Below are positions 48,201 through 59,704 of a stretch of DNA of 64,000 nucleotides, one piece after another. Origin of the DNA: Drosophila pseudoobscura (taxonomy: Eukaryota; Arthropoda; Insecta; Diptera; Drosophilidae); the NCBI RefSeq assembly GCF_009870125.1, contig NC_046683.1, forward strand, positions 55,567,869 to 55,631,868, in the 5' to 3' direction. Positions within the stretch are counted from its first letter, which is position 1. Each line of letters starts with the position of its first letter. Position numbers and translations under genes: made by a program. The notes beneath the pieces are model-generated. The model saw nothing but the letters and a program-made list of their open reading frames with translations. It was not told the DNA's origin and did no database searches.

Positions 48201-51200
48201 TTGATGGGAATTATGGTTTATGATGCTGGCTGCTCCTCCAGCAGATCTCCAGCAGAGCCCCCCGCCAGAGGCCCGGCAATTTTCACACGCGGTGGAAGCC
48301 AGAGCAGTGCTCCAACAGAGCAGAGCGACTAGAAGAGTAATCGAAGTGGGTTAGGTTTTTGTTGCAGATGGCAGTCGTGCAGCAATTCGCATGCAACCTG
48401 TCACAGCAGCAACAACAGCAACAGCAGGAACAGCAGCAACATGCACCCTCTGGGGGCAGCCTCAGAGTAGGGGGAGTGGCACATCGATCATCGTTTTTGG
48501 TCAAAGCAGAGAGGATGGTCCCATGGTCTCCTGCTTCTGCTGTTCCTTCTTCTGTTATATAAAAGTGAAAGATGAAGTCAAACATTTGGGTCCATCTATG
48601 GCCATGGAGAAAGAGATAGAGAGAGATGGCCCCTCTCTTCCTGGTCTTTGCTCTGCGTGGTTGTGGATGTGGATGTGGATGCCATATTGGTGTCAAACTC
48701 TAGCGAGACACGTTTGAGCTACTCGCATTTGGAATGGCAAAAGTTGGAGTCGCCGCAGCCACAGCGCAGCCGCAGCCAGAGTCGGAGTCAGAGCAGGAGA
48801 AGGAGAGGGGAGAGGGAGAGGGAGAAGGAGTCAAAGTCAGTGTCAGTGTCAGTGGCGGTGCATTCGTTAAGTATACGCCACGTTTGCCGTATGCCTTTTA
48901 TGTGCTTTAGCTTCAGCTTCAGCTTAACTCTTAACCGGTTCCCCAATGGCCAATGCCAAATGCCAAAATGCCGGCTAAAAGCCAGGCCAGTAAAAGCCTT
49001 TGGTGAAATGCCGACAAAACGTTTGACTTCGGCTTGGATTTGGAGCCCGAAATGGAAAAGATTCCCCAAATGAAATTCCCTCGGCAGATGAGGATTTTCT
49101 CGAGGGTTGATCGAAAGGGCAAAAAAAACACACACACAGAGTTATGATCTCCCATTCCTGGCCAAAACTCTAGCCCAACTCCGGCCAATCTCTGTGTGAA
49201 TCGTTGGGGGGAAATGGCAGACCAGACACTGCCCTAAGGGCAACTGCAGGTGGCTGCTGCCCGCTGCCTGCTGCCTGCTTTAGTGGATCTCTTTGGCTTC
49301 TCTGTGGCCATGGTTGAATGGTAAATGGCATGTCGCCAGGTTGCAAGTTGCACAGTTGCCTGCCACACCAAAAACGAAACAAGTGAAAACAAGTTGAGGC
49401 AGCGGCTGTGGCTCTGGCTCTGGCTGTGGCTTTGGCTTAGGCTGTAGCTAGTCCGGAAAGTGGGTCAGAGTCAGAGAGCTCTGAGATTCCAGTGGGGGAC
49501 ACTGGCAGACACGCAGGTGGCAGGTGGCAGGCAGGCAGGCAAGCAGGCAGGCAAGCAGGCAGGCGAGTGGAATGCTGATGAGGAACGGTAATGGGAATGG
49601 GCGACGTCACCATCGTTCGCTCGCTCGTTCGTTCGTACGTTCGTTCCTCTCTTTTGAGAGGAACGCATGCGTTGAGTCGAGGCTGATGCAGTTGCAGTTG
49701 ACTTTATTGACGGTTATTAGGCCTGTCGAAGGTGGTCTAATGCCTGTGGGCCAGTGCCAGTGCAGTGCCAGTGCCTGCAACATACTCGTATGTGTATGCA
49801 CATACTCTTAGATGTTGCACTGATTCTGCTGCAACGTTCTTGCTAGTTGCAACTGCTGTTGTTGGGGTGTTGCTGCTCATGATGATGATGATGAGTTTTT
49901 AATATGCATTTGGTGCTTGGCCTGGCGGAGTTCGGTTTACGGTTTACGGTTAGCTTAATAACACATCTATAAAGAATAAAGAATAAAGAAATTAGATCTT
50001 GAAGCGGAAAATGCAAAAATCTCATGAGAATTTTTCTTCTTCTTCTTCTTCGTGCAGCTGCCCACCCCGGCGCCGTCTGCTACAGCCACGCCCACTGCCA
50101 AATGTTCGACACTCGCACCCACTGCGACTTCCTGATCCCCAATCTGTTCGGACGCTGCCAGTGCACGGCTCCCGCCAAGATGGTCGGCGGTCTCTGCCTG
50201 GCCCCAGCCGCCGATGAGGAAGCGGAAGAGAAGCCCGTCGTGAAGGTGGAGAAGGTGACATCCACAACAACATCCACAACCACCACCCCAGAGCCCACAA
50301 CCAGGAGAACCACTACTACCACAACGACAACTCCTGCACCCACCACCACAACGACCACAACTGCTGCTCCAATCTTGCTGGAGGATGAGCTGCCAGCCAG
50401 CGTGGAGGAGCAGACCCTGGAGGAAGACGACGGCGAGGCCGCCAAACTGAGGCCAGAGATCTCCGAGCTGGACAATGGCGAAAAGCTGGAGGCCATAGAC
50501 ATGGCCCACGAGGAGACAGAGCTTACCCAGCAGCAGGAGCAGCAGGATGCGGAGAAGGAACAGCAAGAAGCTGCTGCTGCTGCTGCGGCAGCATCGCATG
50601 GCACAGCTGAAGATGGTGCCACAACTGGAGTCCAACAGCTGCTGACACCCGCCGATGTGCCCACCGAGAATGGCGTCGGTGTGGAGCAGGAGACGGAAGG
50701 CGGCCCCACCGAGGACTATCCCTACAAGATCGATGAGGAGTATACAGAGGAGCACGAAAGCAGGCCCGATCTGGTGGGAGAACAGCCCGAACACCAATAC
50801 GAGGCATCAGCACCCGCACCCGAACCCATTAAAGCCGACGAGGATGCTGTGGAGGCCTCGGGGGCTGAAGAGATTGCCTCATCGCCCGTCGACGATACCA
50901 TGAAATTCGATTACGAAACGCCCGTCGAGGAGGCGGAGATGGAGGCTGACAAAGAGGTGGAGTCGCAACCACAGACAGTAGACCATCATGATGTTGATGA
51001 GGTGGTGCCCATTGAGGCCGAGAGCGAGACTGATGCGGAGGCAACCACTCAGCCACAGACGCAGACACAGACCCAGACCCAGACGCTGCTGCAGAATGAA
51101 GACGACCAGGAGTCAGACCAGACAGTGGCTGACGAGGAATTGATACCCGTGAATGGAGCTGTAGCTAGCGGAGCAGAAATTGAAAGTGTGACGAAGGTGA

Positions 51201-54200
51201 CAGAAGAAGAGGTACCTGAAGAGGCGGAGGAGGAGGAGGAGGAGGAAGATCAAGCTTCGGGGGATCATGAGATGGAGACGCCAGACGCCACGGCAGTGCC
51301 TAATGATGAGGTCCCACCCAAGCAGATGGACGATCAGCAGGAGAAGGAGGAGCCAACAGAAGCGCTGAAGATCGAAGTGCCGGCAAAGGTGGAACCAGAG
51401 AGTGAAAGCCAAAACGAAGCGGAAAAGGAACAGCCTGAGGAGGAGCAGGTGGAGGAGGAAGAGGTGGAGAAGCCAGAGACACAAACCGAAGCCGCAGAAA
51501 TGGAGCCAGCAACAGAAGCTGAACCAGAACCAGAGCAGCAACCAGAGGAGGAGCCAGAGCCAAAGCCAGTGGCAGAGATGGAGCCAGAGACGGAGACGGA
51601 GACTGAAATCGATCAACCAGAACAAAGCGCCGACATCAAGCCGACAAGTGGCGAAGATGATTTAAATGAAGCCAATCAATTAAATCAAGATCAAGACCAA
51701 AAGCCACAGGCACAGCCAGAGATTGCGATCGAGGCTGAGAAGGGGGAGGAGAATGTGGAAGAGAAAGAGCCAGAACCAGAGGCAGACGCAGACGCAGAGG
51801 CAGACCAAGAGCCCGAGCCAGTGGAAGAGATGCAGATCCATCAAGATGCAGATGAAGCCACAACAGAGCCACAACAAATCAAAGTGAAACCAGTCGAAGA
51901 GGAGAAGCAACAGCCAGAGGAAGACACTGAAACGGAGACGGTGGCAATCACCGAAGCAGAGCACGAACAATTGACATACCCAACAAATGATGATGAATTG
52001 GCGCCAGCCGAGTCCCAGCCAGAGGAAGAGCCAGCGCAAGAGCAGGAGCAGCAGACCACAGAGGCGGCACCCCGTGAACCAGAAATTTCTAATGTCCAAG
52101 AGGAGATCGCCACAGAGCTGCCTGAACAGCAACAGGTGGAGCAAGAAGCAGAGGTGGAGGCAGCGGCAGAGGCAGAGGCAGAGGAGGAGATCGTGGAGGA
52201 AAATGCAAATGCAATTAAAACGCCTGAAGTGTCGGAAGAAGTTGCAGAGCCCGAGGCACAGGCAGAGCAGAGCCCAGAAGAGCTGCAAACCGAATCAGTG
52301 ACAGAGAAGGACGCAGAAGTAAAGCCACAGGCCGTTGCTAATGATGAGGTGTCGCAGGTGGATGTGAATCAAGATGTAGCACAGCTGCCAATTAAGACAC
52401 CTGAAGATATTGAGCCGGAAGCCAGCGAAGCTCTGACAGAGATCACTCCATCATCGGATCTGGAAACCGAAGTCCAAGACGAAACTGTCACCGAACGCAG
52501 TGAAAGTGCAGAGGAGCAGCCGGAAAGCCAGAAAGATGAAACGGAAACCATCAAAAACGAAAATGATAACATCATCCAAGGAGCCGAACCGAATGTCGAT
52601 CAAGAAACTATTCCAGAGCCCGAGCTCGAGCCAGCGGCACAGTCAGAGCCACAGCATGTTGTCCCCGAAGAAGAGGAAGAGCTGATCAAGCCAGAGATGG
52701 ACTACACCAGCATCGAGCACCTCCAAGAGCTGCCCAAGCAGGAGGACGAGCCCAAGCCAGTTGTCATTGAAGAGGCGGATTACACCCAAGCGGAGACGGA
52801 GACAGAGACAGAGCCAGAGACAACTCCCGCACAGGAGGCATCCAACGACGATGATGATGAAGCCACCGCCGAGTCCACTGTGGCCCCTCAGATCAGTGTG
52901 GAGCCCAGTGCGATTGTGAGCGAGGAGCAGGACCAGGAACAAGATCTGGAGAAGTTCCATGAGAGCGAGAGCATTGCCGACATCCTCAGCGACCTGATGC
53001 TGGAGGGAGACAGCACCGTTCCTCCAGTGCCCTTCGGCCAGCAGCCCGCTCAGACCGTGCCAATGGTAGAGGCCAACGAGGATAACGAGGAGGCCCAAGC
53101 GGAAGAGGCTATTCCCGATCTCGTGGCAGAGGCCGATGAAACACACGATCAGGTGCATGTCGAGCAGGTCCAGGCCCCAAATCAGACAGAGGAGCAAGTT
53201 CCCGCCATTCCAGATCTCTTTGCGGAGGCAGCAAATGATGAAGAGCAGGAGGAGGATCAGGCCACACCCATTCCCGAACAGGCAGCAGCGGAAGAGGAGC
53301 CCCAGCAGGAATCCACCACGGATGCCAAGGTGCAAGCGGATGAAGAGAAGCTGATTACCTTCTATCCAGAGGAACAGCAGGAGACCGAATCGATTCCAGA
53401 GGAAGCCACCACCGTTAAGGAACCCCAGACACAGGAGCAGCAGCAGCAGCAAGAGGAAGAGGAGCACACCTTGTCTCCCGAGGAGCTACCCTTCGACCTC
53501 AGCGATCACTCTCAGCCCATTCGCATCAATGAGCTCGAGTCGGACAACCTGATTGTAGAGTCCACCACCGTCACCGATGGCATCCATGAGCTGTTCAGCA
53601 ACCACATCGAAGAAGAGCCTGCCTCCCATCCCATCGCCCATGAGGAGGCTACGCCCAATCCCGCCGACATCGTGGAGATCACCACCCAGACGATGCTGGG
53701 CCTGGCTAGCCGTGTGACCCTAATGGAGCCCGCTGCCCCCGTGGCTACCACCCTGATGCCCCTGATGCCCTCAGATGAGCCCACACCCGAGCCAGTGGTG
53801 CCGGCCTTCTCTTCGTCCTTGCTCAAACCTGGATCGGAGCTGCGCAAGCGCGTGGATCTCGGCCTGGAGGCCATCTCCCTGGGCCTGCCCTGCAGCAGCG
53901 ATCGTCAGTGCCAGCTCTCGGATCCCCACACGGTGTGCAATGGACGGGGAGTCTGCGACTGTGCCGGTAGCAGCGAGAACGGAGGCCAATGCAGTGCCCA
54001 GAGAACAGGATGCAGTCCGGGAACATTCCAGGTAAGCATCCCACCCCACTGAATACCTAAGAGATCTCGCAAAGCTAACCATTTGATATCCTCTGTAGTG
54101 CCGCTCCAGTGGCGTCTGCATCTCCTGGTTCTTTGTGTGCGACGGACGCGCCGACTGCAACGATGACTCCGACGAGGAGTGCACCCACAATGCCCGCCTG

Positions 54201-54790
54201 AACCAGACCTGTCCCACGGAGTCGTTCCGCTGCCAGCGCAGCGGTCGCTGCATCTCCCGCGCCGCTCTCTGCGACGGACGCAAGCAGTGTCCCCACGGCG
54301 AGGATGAGCTGGGATGCGACGGCAGTTTCAAGGGCGGCAACGCCTGTCCCGAGCACACGTTCCGCTGCAAGAGCGGCGAGTGCCTGCCGGAGTACGAGTA
54401 CTGCAACGCCATTGTGTCCTGCAAGGATGGCAGCGACGAGCCGCCACATCTGTGCGGCTCTCGGTCCGTGCCCAGCCTGTTCATGCGTCTGATCGAGGCG
54501 GGTGGCCTTCTGGGTGGTGGACGCCGCGAGGCGGACGCCTATTGTCCGCATCGTTGCAGCAACGGACTGTGCCGCTCTACGGCCATTGTGTGCTCCGGAC
54601 GCGATGGATGCGGGGATGGCACCGACGAACAGACCTGTGCCGTGTGTCGTAAGTGAACCTCGAGAAATGCCCAAGGATAGCACGGTGTCTAATGCGCTGA
54701 TCTTCTCCCTTATTTGCAGGTTGTCCTGCCCCAACTGCTGCCAGCCTGCCCGGATATCTGGCCCGGCAGCGCCCCATGCCACTGTGGTAG
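39294..54790 (+). CDS. large secreted EB / acidic / LDLa protein
   Basis: Exons: 39294-39425, 43528-43699, 43991-44122, 50058-54031, 54099-54648 and 54720-54790, 1,676 residues, with phases agreeing throughout. Residues 1-30 are Ala/Thr-rich. A later Met at 39384 ([19 protein letters not shown]) would give a canonical signal peptide ending near SEA and may be the true start. Three EB-like six- to eight-cysteine modules span residues 64 to about 200. Next come a Thr-rich mucin-like stretch (about 214-249) and an acidic Glu/Gln/Pro/Ala low-complexity region to about 1415. A fourth EB-like module follows from about 1420, then four LDLa repeats with acidic Ca-binding ends ([31 protein letters not shown]). 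The end is MPLW. No membrane segment after the signal. I do not recognise the gene name. An extracellular lipoprotein-, matrix- or calcium-binding role is inference. Confidence 0.88.
40022..40043 (+). repeat. (GGGTAT)n repeat, G-quadruplex pattern
   Basis: GGGG, GGG, GGG, GGG separated by TAT, in intron 1 of the EB/LDLa gene, on its coding strand. Confidence 0.75.
42890..42912. repeat. (CA)n microsatellite
   Basis: About eleven CA units in intron 1 of the EB/LDLa gene. Confidence 0.85.
44123..50057 (+). other. intron 3 of the EB/LDLa gene
   Basis: 5.9 kb intron, GTAAGT donor, acceptor after an unusually regular TTC-repeat pyrimidine tract (TTCTTCTTCTTC, then GTGCAG). Repeat-rich: (TG)n near 44,850, (CT)n near 46,570-46,620, GCAG/GCAA units near 49,530. 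No nested gene recognised on either strand. Confidence 0.7.
49527..49564. repeat. (GCAG/GCAA)n tetranucleotide repeat
   Basis: About nine four-base units alternating GCAG and GCAA, inside intron 3 of the EB/LDLa gene. Confidence 0.8.
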
Positions 54791-56110
54791 GGGACATAGG
54801 ATAGGAATCGGAAACCAATTATCCAACACCGACTGCAACGTTTTGCCACACTATTCTTCGAGCTTTCCAACACTATCTGTCGCACAACCCCCGCATATTC
54901 GAGACGATTTTTTGCCTAGCATTTAAGTTGATTTTTTAACAAATTATTTATTTATTTATTATGATTTTAGCTGCGCCCTTGCCACGCCCAATTGCCACCT
55001 TGCTATCAAAGGGCTCCCCCCTTTGAGCCAGTGATGTTTGTCAATTGAGCCACTGGACGCATCCCTAAAAGTCCCATATCCCCCCTGCCCCCACACAAAC
55101 ACACACACTCAAACACCCATTTCGACTATTTATTCTACTCATCCCGACCATCGAACTAATTTTTTTTGTACCTTCATGCCCAAAAGGAACCACACTACTC
55201 TATCACCCACACACGAACACACGAAAACACACAAACAACAATCTTCATTTAGTTTAGTTTTATGGAATTTTCTAATCTAATTTATTTAAATTATTGGCCC
55301 GGCAAACCCAGAAACGGAAACAGACACAGAAAAAAGGGAACTAAGCGAAAATCCCCCATTAAATTGATGCATTTTTATCGATTAATTTTTTGTAAATAAG
55401 TAAACAATTGTTCGATGTACACGATAAACGATAAACGACATTGACTATGCAGAAACGTAAGGCATACAATCCCGGGCAGCCAACCATCAGATCATATCCC
55501 CTATATCTTATTATATGTACTGTATGTATTGTATGTATTTAGGGTACGACCCGATCACCGGGCGGCACTCACACAGATTTTCTCAAAGTCAAGAAGCATC
55601 ACAATAAAATAAATAAAGTCCAATCCATTGAAGCAGGCGAAAAATGCATCAAAAAAGAAATGACAATAAAAAGAAACAAAATCTATTTAAAAAAAAAAAT
55701 GTTTGAAAATTTATTGATTGACTTTATTCACGGAGAAGGCAATGACTCCTTTACTTATTTCGATTTCCTGTGGAGGAGAGAGTATTCACAGAAAATCTAG
55801 CGGAAAATTCCCCAACAAAATGTCGATGACGATTTCGCACTGGCTCTCAAACTAAAACACACAAAAATGTGGCCTGCTTTTGGGCAGCGTCTACAAAATT
55901 CGTGTTACCACGTTTGGGAGGGAGTACAGCCACTGACCACACTCCACAACGTACAATATTCCACACCCGGAATAAACTTCCATCGCCGTCGATGGCCCCA
56001 GATATTGCGGAATAATCTAGTAATAGATAGTCTTTGATTTAGTACTGCACTTCGCCAGTTATCTTGGCCAAGTTCTTAATCTGGCCAACATCAGAGCCAG
56101 TTTTTACGAT
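54791..56110 (+). other. 3'UTR of the EB/LDLa gene and spacer to Jonah
   Basis: No further coding. Poly(A) signals cluster at 55603-55620 (AATAAAATAAATAAA), making a 3'UTR of about 830 bases. The remaining 500 bases lead to the Jonah promoter. Confidence 0.6.
55603..55617 (+). terminator. overlapping poly(A) signals of the EB/LDLa gene
   Basis: AATAAAATAAATAAA holds up to three overlapping AATAAA-type hexamers. Another AATAAA follows near 55665. Confidence 0.6.
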
Positions 56111-56150
56111 CCGTAAAAAAGGGGCCGTGGACGTATAAAAGGGGCCGTGG
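56111..56150 (+). promoter_or_regulatory. duplicated 20-bp core promoter with TATA box
   Basis: Two adjacent 20-base copies (56111-56130 and 56131-56150) differ at two positions. The downstream copy has TATAAAA (56134-56140), 48 bases before the Jonah ATG. In the upstream copy the same place reads TAAAAAA, so its TATA is lost. Both share GGGGCCGTGG. Confidence 0.85.
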
Positions 56151-56181
56151 AAGTCACCGAAGAACAAGTTGTATCTGCAAC

Positions 56182-56964
56182 ATGAAGGTATTCATAACTA
56201 TTCTGGCTCTGGCTGTGGCCTCCGCCTCGGCCTACGAGAGCGTGGTCCACCCCAAGGATCTGCCCAAGGTTTCCAAGATCGAGGGACGCATCACCAACGG
56301 CTACGCGGCCGAAGAGGGCAAGGCCCCCTACACCGTTGGCCTGGGCTTTAGCGGCGGCTGGTGGTGCGGTGGCTCCATCATCGCCCACGACTGGGTCCTC
56401 ACCGCCGAGCATTGCATCGGAAATGCTGACTCCGTGACGGTTTACTTCGGTGCCACCTGGCGCACCAACGCCCAGTACACCCACTGGGTCGGAAATGGCA
56501 ACTTCATCTCTCACTCGAACGCTGACATCGCTCTGATCCGCATCCCCCATGTGGACTTCTGGCACATGGTCAACAAGGTGGAGCTTCCCAGCTACAACGA
56601 TCGCTACAACGACTACAACGAGTGGTGGGCCGTGGCCTGCGGCTGGGGCGGCACCTACGACGGCAGCCCACTCCCCGACTGGCTGCAGTGCGCCGATCTC
56701 CAGATCATCCACAACTCCGAGTGCGCCAGCTACTACGGCACCGGCACTGTCGGCGACAACATCATCTGCGTCCGTGTGGTCGATGGCAAGGGAACCTGCG
56801 GTGGCGACTCCGGCGGCCCCCTGGTCACACACGACGGCAACAAGCTGGTCGGTGTCACCAACTGGGTGTCCGGTGCAGGCTGCCAGGCCGGTCATCCGGC
56901 TGGCTTCCAGCGCGTCACCTACCACCTGGACTGGATCCGCGACCACACTGGAATTTCTTACTAA
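56182..56964 (+). CDS. Jon66Cii: Jonah 66C serine protease
   Basis: Secreted digestive S1-family protease of the Jonah group, expected in the midgut lumen. One exon, 260 residues. Signal peptide MKVFITILALAVASASA; short activation peptide; mature enzyme begins ITNGYAA after R36. The catalytic triad is complete: H77 (TAEHC), D115 (NADIALI) and S210 (GGDSGGP). The residue equivalent to chymotrypsin 189 is Gly204, so specificity should be chymotrypsin- or elastase-like rather than trypsin-like. Poly(A) signal AATAAA at 56982-56987, only 18 bases after the stop, gives a very short 3'UTR, common in this family. Ci and Cii cannot be told apart from one window, so the suffix is uncertain. Confidence 0.9.
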   Translation: MKVFITILALAVASASAYESVVHPKDLPKVSKIEGRITNGYAAEEGKAPYTVGLGFSGGWWCGGSIIAHDWVLTAEHCIGNADSVTVYFGATWRTNAQYTHWVGNGNFISHSNADIALIRIPHVDFWHMVNKVELPSYNDRYNDYNEWWAVACGWGGTYDGSPLPDWLQCADLQIIHNSECASYYGTGTVGDNIICVRVVDGKGTCGGDSGGPLVTHDGNKLVGVTNWVSGAGCQAGHPAGFQRVTYHLDWIRDHTGISY

Positions 56965-56981
56965 ATTTTAAAAATGTTTGA

Positions 56982-56987
56982 AATAAA
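56982..56987 (+). terminator. poly(A) signal of the Jonah gene
   Basis: AATAAA 18 bases after the stop codon. Confidence 0.7.
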
Positions 56988-57586
56988 TTGAATTGAAAAA
57001 GCACATTACTCAGTTGTCTATGTGGAGATTGTTCAATTGGCAGCTAAATGATAAAAAGATCTGACTTCGATCCATACATATGGATTCGATCGCCTATATA
57101 ACATTTATTCGTATCTACATACGAAAATATATTGTCAGGTCTCCTAAAGGACGGGATAGTCTCGTCAGCCACTGTCTGCATCGTTGTTTATAATGGTTAA
57201 CAGTATGGGATCGTAGACGCAGCGTTCTAGCTACTACTCAAGTCAAGGATTTTTAAAAAGGGTATCCGTGCTTAAGGTAAACGACCGGATCGTCCTTTGG
57301 CTTTGTCTTCCAGGGGGATCAGTGCAAAGCTTGGTTTCCCATAGAAAATGAACCAACGACTCAGCCCCAAACTGAGAAGAACCTGTAAAGAAACGTACAT
57401 ACTCTTCTAGTGCATACATACATACTCATCTAGTACATAGTAGTACATAGTACAGATGTACACAGTTTATGTCGTCGGAAACGCTTCTTTTTTGTGGTTT
57501 TATACCTGCACTCTACAAGTATCGAGCTTAAGAAAAAACGATTTGTTAAAACACATTTCAGAAATAGCTTCACAATTGATTTGTAT
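56988..57586. other. spacer between tail-to-tail Jonah copies
   Basis: About 600 AT-rich bases with short ACATAC/TAGTACATAG repeats near 57,400-57,450. No gene seen. Confidence 0.5.
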
Positions 57587-57840
57587 TTAATAGGCAATGC
57601 CAGTGTGGTCGCGGATCCAGTCCAGTTGGTGTGTGACCAGGGGGCCGCCGGAGTCGCCACCGCAGGTTCCCTTGCCATCGACCTCACGGACGCAGATGAT
57701 GTTGTCGCCGACAGAGCCGGTGCCGTAGTAGCTGGCGCACTCGGAGTTGTGGATGATCTGGAGATCGGCGCACTGCAGCCAGTCGGGGAGTGGGCTGCCG
57801 TAGTAGGGACAGGGGCGGCGGGCACAGCAGCGAGTTTCAT
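57587..57840 (-). pseudogene. collapsed Jonah paralog
   Basis: Minus-strand Jonah copy, tail to tail with the intact gene. It keeps a start (ATGAAA at 57840, with AAGTTGT six bases plus AAC before it, as in the intact gene). After about 30 bases it jumps to the sequence for GSPLPDWLQC, omitting the catalytic His and Asp regions. It keeps GGDSGGPLVTH, then lacks about 90 bases and ends LDWIRDHTGIAY with a TAA. The retained start is out of frame with the protease part. The shared stretch differs from the intact gene at only a few bases, so the duplication or conversion is recent. It cannot encode an active protease. Confidence 0.85.
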
Positions 57841-57882
57841 GTTGTGGGAACAACTTTTGCATTTCCGGCTCCCTGGGAAAAC

Positions 57883-57889
57883 ATTTATA
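57883..57889 (-). promoter_or_regulatory. retained TATA box of the Jonah pseudogene
   Basis: Minus-strand TATAAAT, 42 bases between box and ATG against 41 in the intact Jonah gene. The promoter spacing has survived although the body has collapsed. Confidence 0.55.
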
Positions 57890-59671
57890 TCAGAATCGGA
57901 CAACGATTTAATGGGTCATATATAATCAAAATTTTAAGAAATCGCCAGATAAGGAGTGAAAGATGGGTAGAAATTTCTCGGCCAGACTGAGTGATCGCGT
58001 GAGTACTTTTGCGATTACTAATCATGACTTCCGATGAGTTTATGAATGAGATCAGAAACTCTTCAAATGGGATCTGAAGATGGTCTCTTAATGATAAATA
58101 ACTCTAATATAGTCAAATGTACGAAAACAGAGTTAAGCGGAGAGTCTTGTCCTGATAAACTAGCTTTGCTTATATTTACGACTCCTCTTTCCGGTAATCT
58201 CCCTCCATAAATATCGTCAATGACTCAGAATATTCATCAAGTATAAACAAAACAGTTTACAATATGTGCAAGATCCCACGTTCATTATAAAGTGTTCGTA
58301 TTCAATAGAAATGTCTAGACCTCACGCGATGGGTTTGTTTGTATTGGTGCCTTTCAGTAGCTTAATTTATGTCCGCAGATTGCATATACAGTGGCGCAGA
58401 GGGTTTTTCCTGACGCGATAGATAGTTTGTTTTTAATAAATTTGAAAATTGTAATCCAACGTATTCAGAAATATTACGCTCTAGTTTTTTAATGAGTAAG
58501 TGGCGCCTCCGCAGAGATCAGAGGTCATTGCCTGAACTACATTTGAAAAAGTCAGTTACATGTGTGGCTCTAAAACTATCAGCGAGGAACTATTACAGCT
58601 GGGCTGGTGGTATCCTTTGTTGTTGTTGTACTATCAACTGCATTGGTAACTTACCATGACGTCACTTTTTTAATCCAAATTCCACAAAATCTGCTTAACA
58701 ATTTAACAGCCAATTTAAAGCTGGTTGCTATAAAATCAGCCATGCTGTCTGCTATGGAACTAACAAAACTGATTGCTAGGAAACTAATTGAACTAATACG
58801 GAACAAATGTAATTTGATTTGGTTGAATAAAGAAATCTATATAAAGAATTGCAACCAGAAATTAAAATAAATTCGACTTGTAAAAAGATAAACATTCACA
58901 TCAGTATGTAAATAATGTAGCTGTATCGAAAGTCAAATGCAGTTTCCATTTCTGCTGCCCCGCAATATTGGGAGCTAAGTTGGCAGCGCACATAACGGAC
59001 GATCGATAGAATAAGACAGAATAATTTTAATCCAAATATTGCATCGGCGTTTGTTGGTATTGTAGTCTTCTACATTGCGGAATATTTTTCAAACTTATTT
59101 CTAAACGTGTCAAATAATAATCATTCGCGAGTTTCTGTGTTGCTCCGTTCTTGCACCGTTTTTGTGTCTTTCGGCTCCGTGTTTTTCTCTTACCGTGCTT
59201 TTCTTAACTTTCAAGGAGTATTATAAATTTGAACAGGCATTTGGACCCATCGTTACGGGAACAAGTCTTAGTGAGAAATAGCTCAGCTCCACCAAACATT
59301 TTAAAATGCAGGGTCATACACTAAAGCCATAAATTAAATACATATGACTAAATCACACAGCGTATATAGCAACAATCGAACTCTGAGGGTATCAAAAGCT
59401 TCGTCACGCAAAAGTTTCCATATCCACGTTTTGTTTTGTGTGTTTGCGCTGTTATCTTTCGCGCTATTCTTTCCTTTCCTTTCCCCTTCGCATTTACATG
59501 TGTCACTTTCGCACGACCTTGTCCGTATGCATATATAAATAAAGCGACAGCGTGGGATAATTTTGGTCAAACGCTGGTCGGAAAATGGCTTGCATTCCCA
59601 CCCACAGTCCGTCTACCCATTAAGGCAGCCAACAAGTGTGTGTTGTGCGTGTAGACGGACAGACACATAGC

Positions 59672-59704
<33 letters not shown>

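Noticed and set aside
50024..50057. ATG followed by RIFLLLLLR, resembling a signal peptide at the start of the large acidic exon
   Set aside because: The hydrophobic run is the TTC-repeat polypyrimidine tract of the intron 3 acceptor (ending GTGCAG at 50057). The spliced phase from exon 3 fits exactly, and the cysteine modules upstream need this exon.
51113..53467. Leu-rich minus-strand frames across the acidic exon
   Set aside because: Complement of Glu/Gln codons gives Leu/Phe/Ser codons; an artefact of composition, not membrane proteins.
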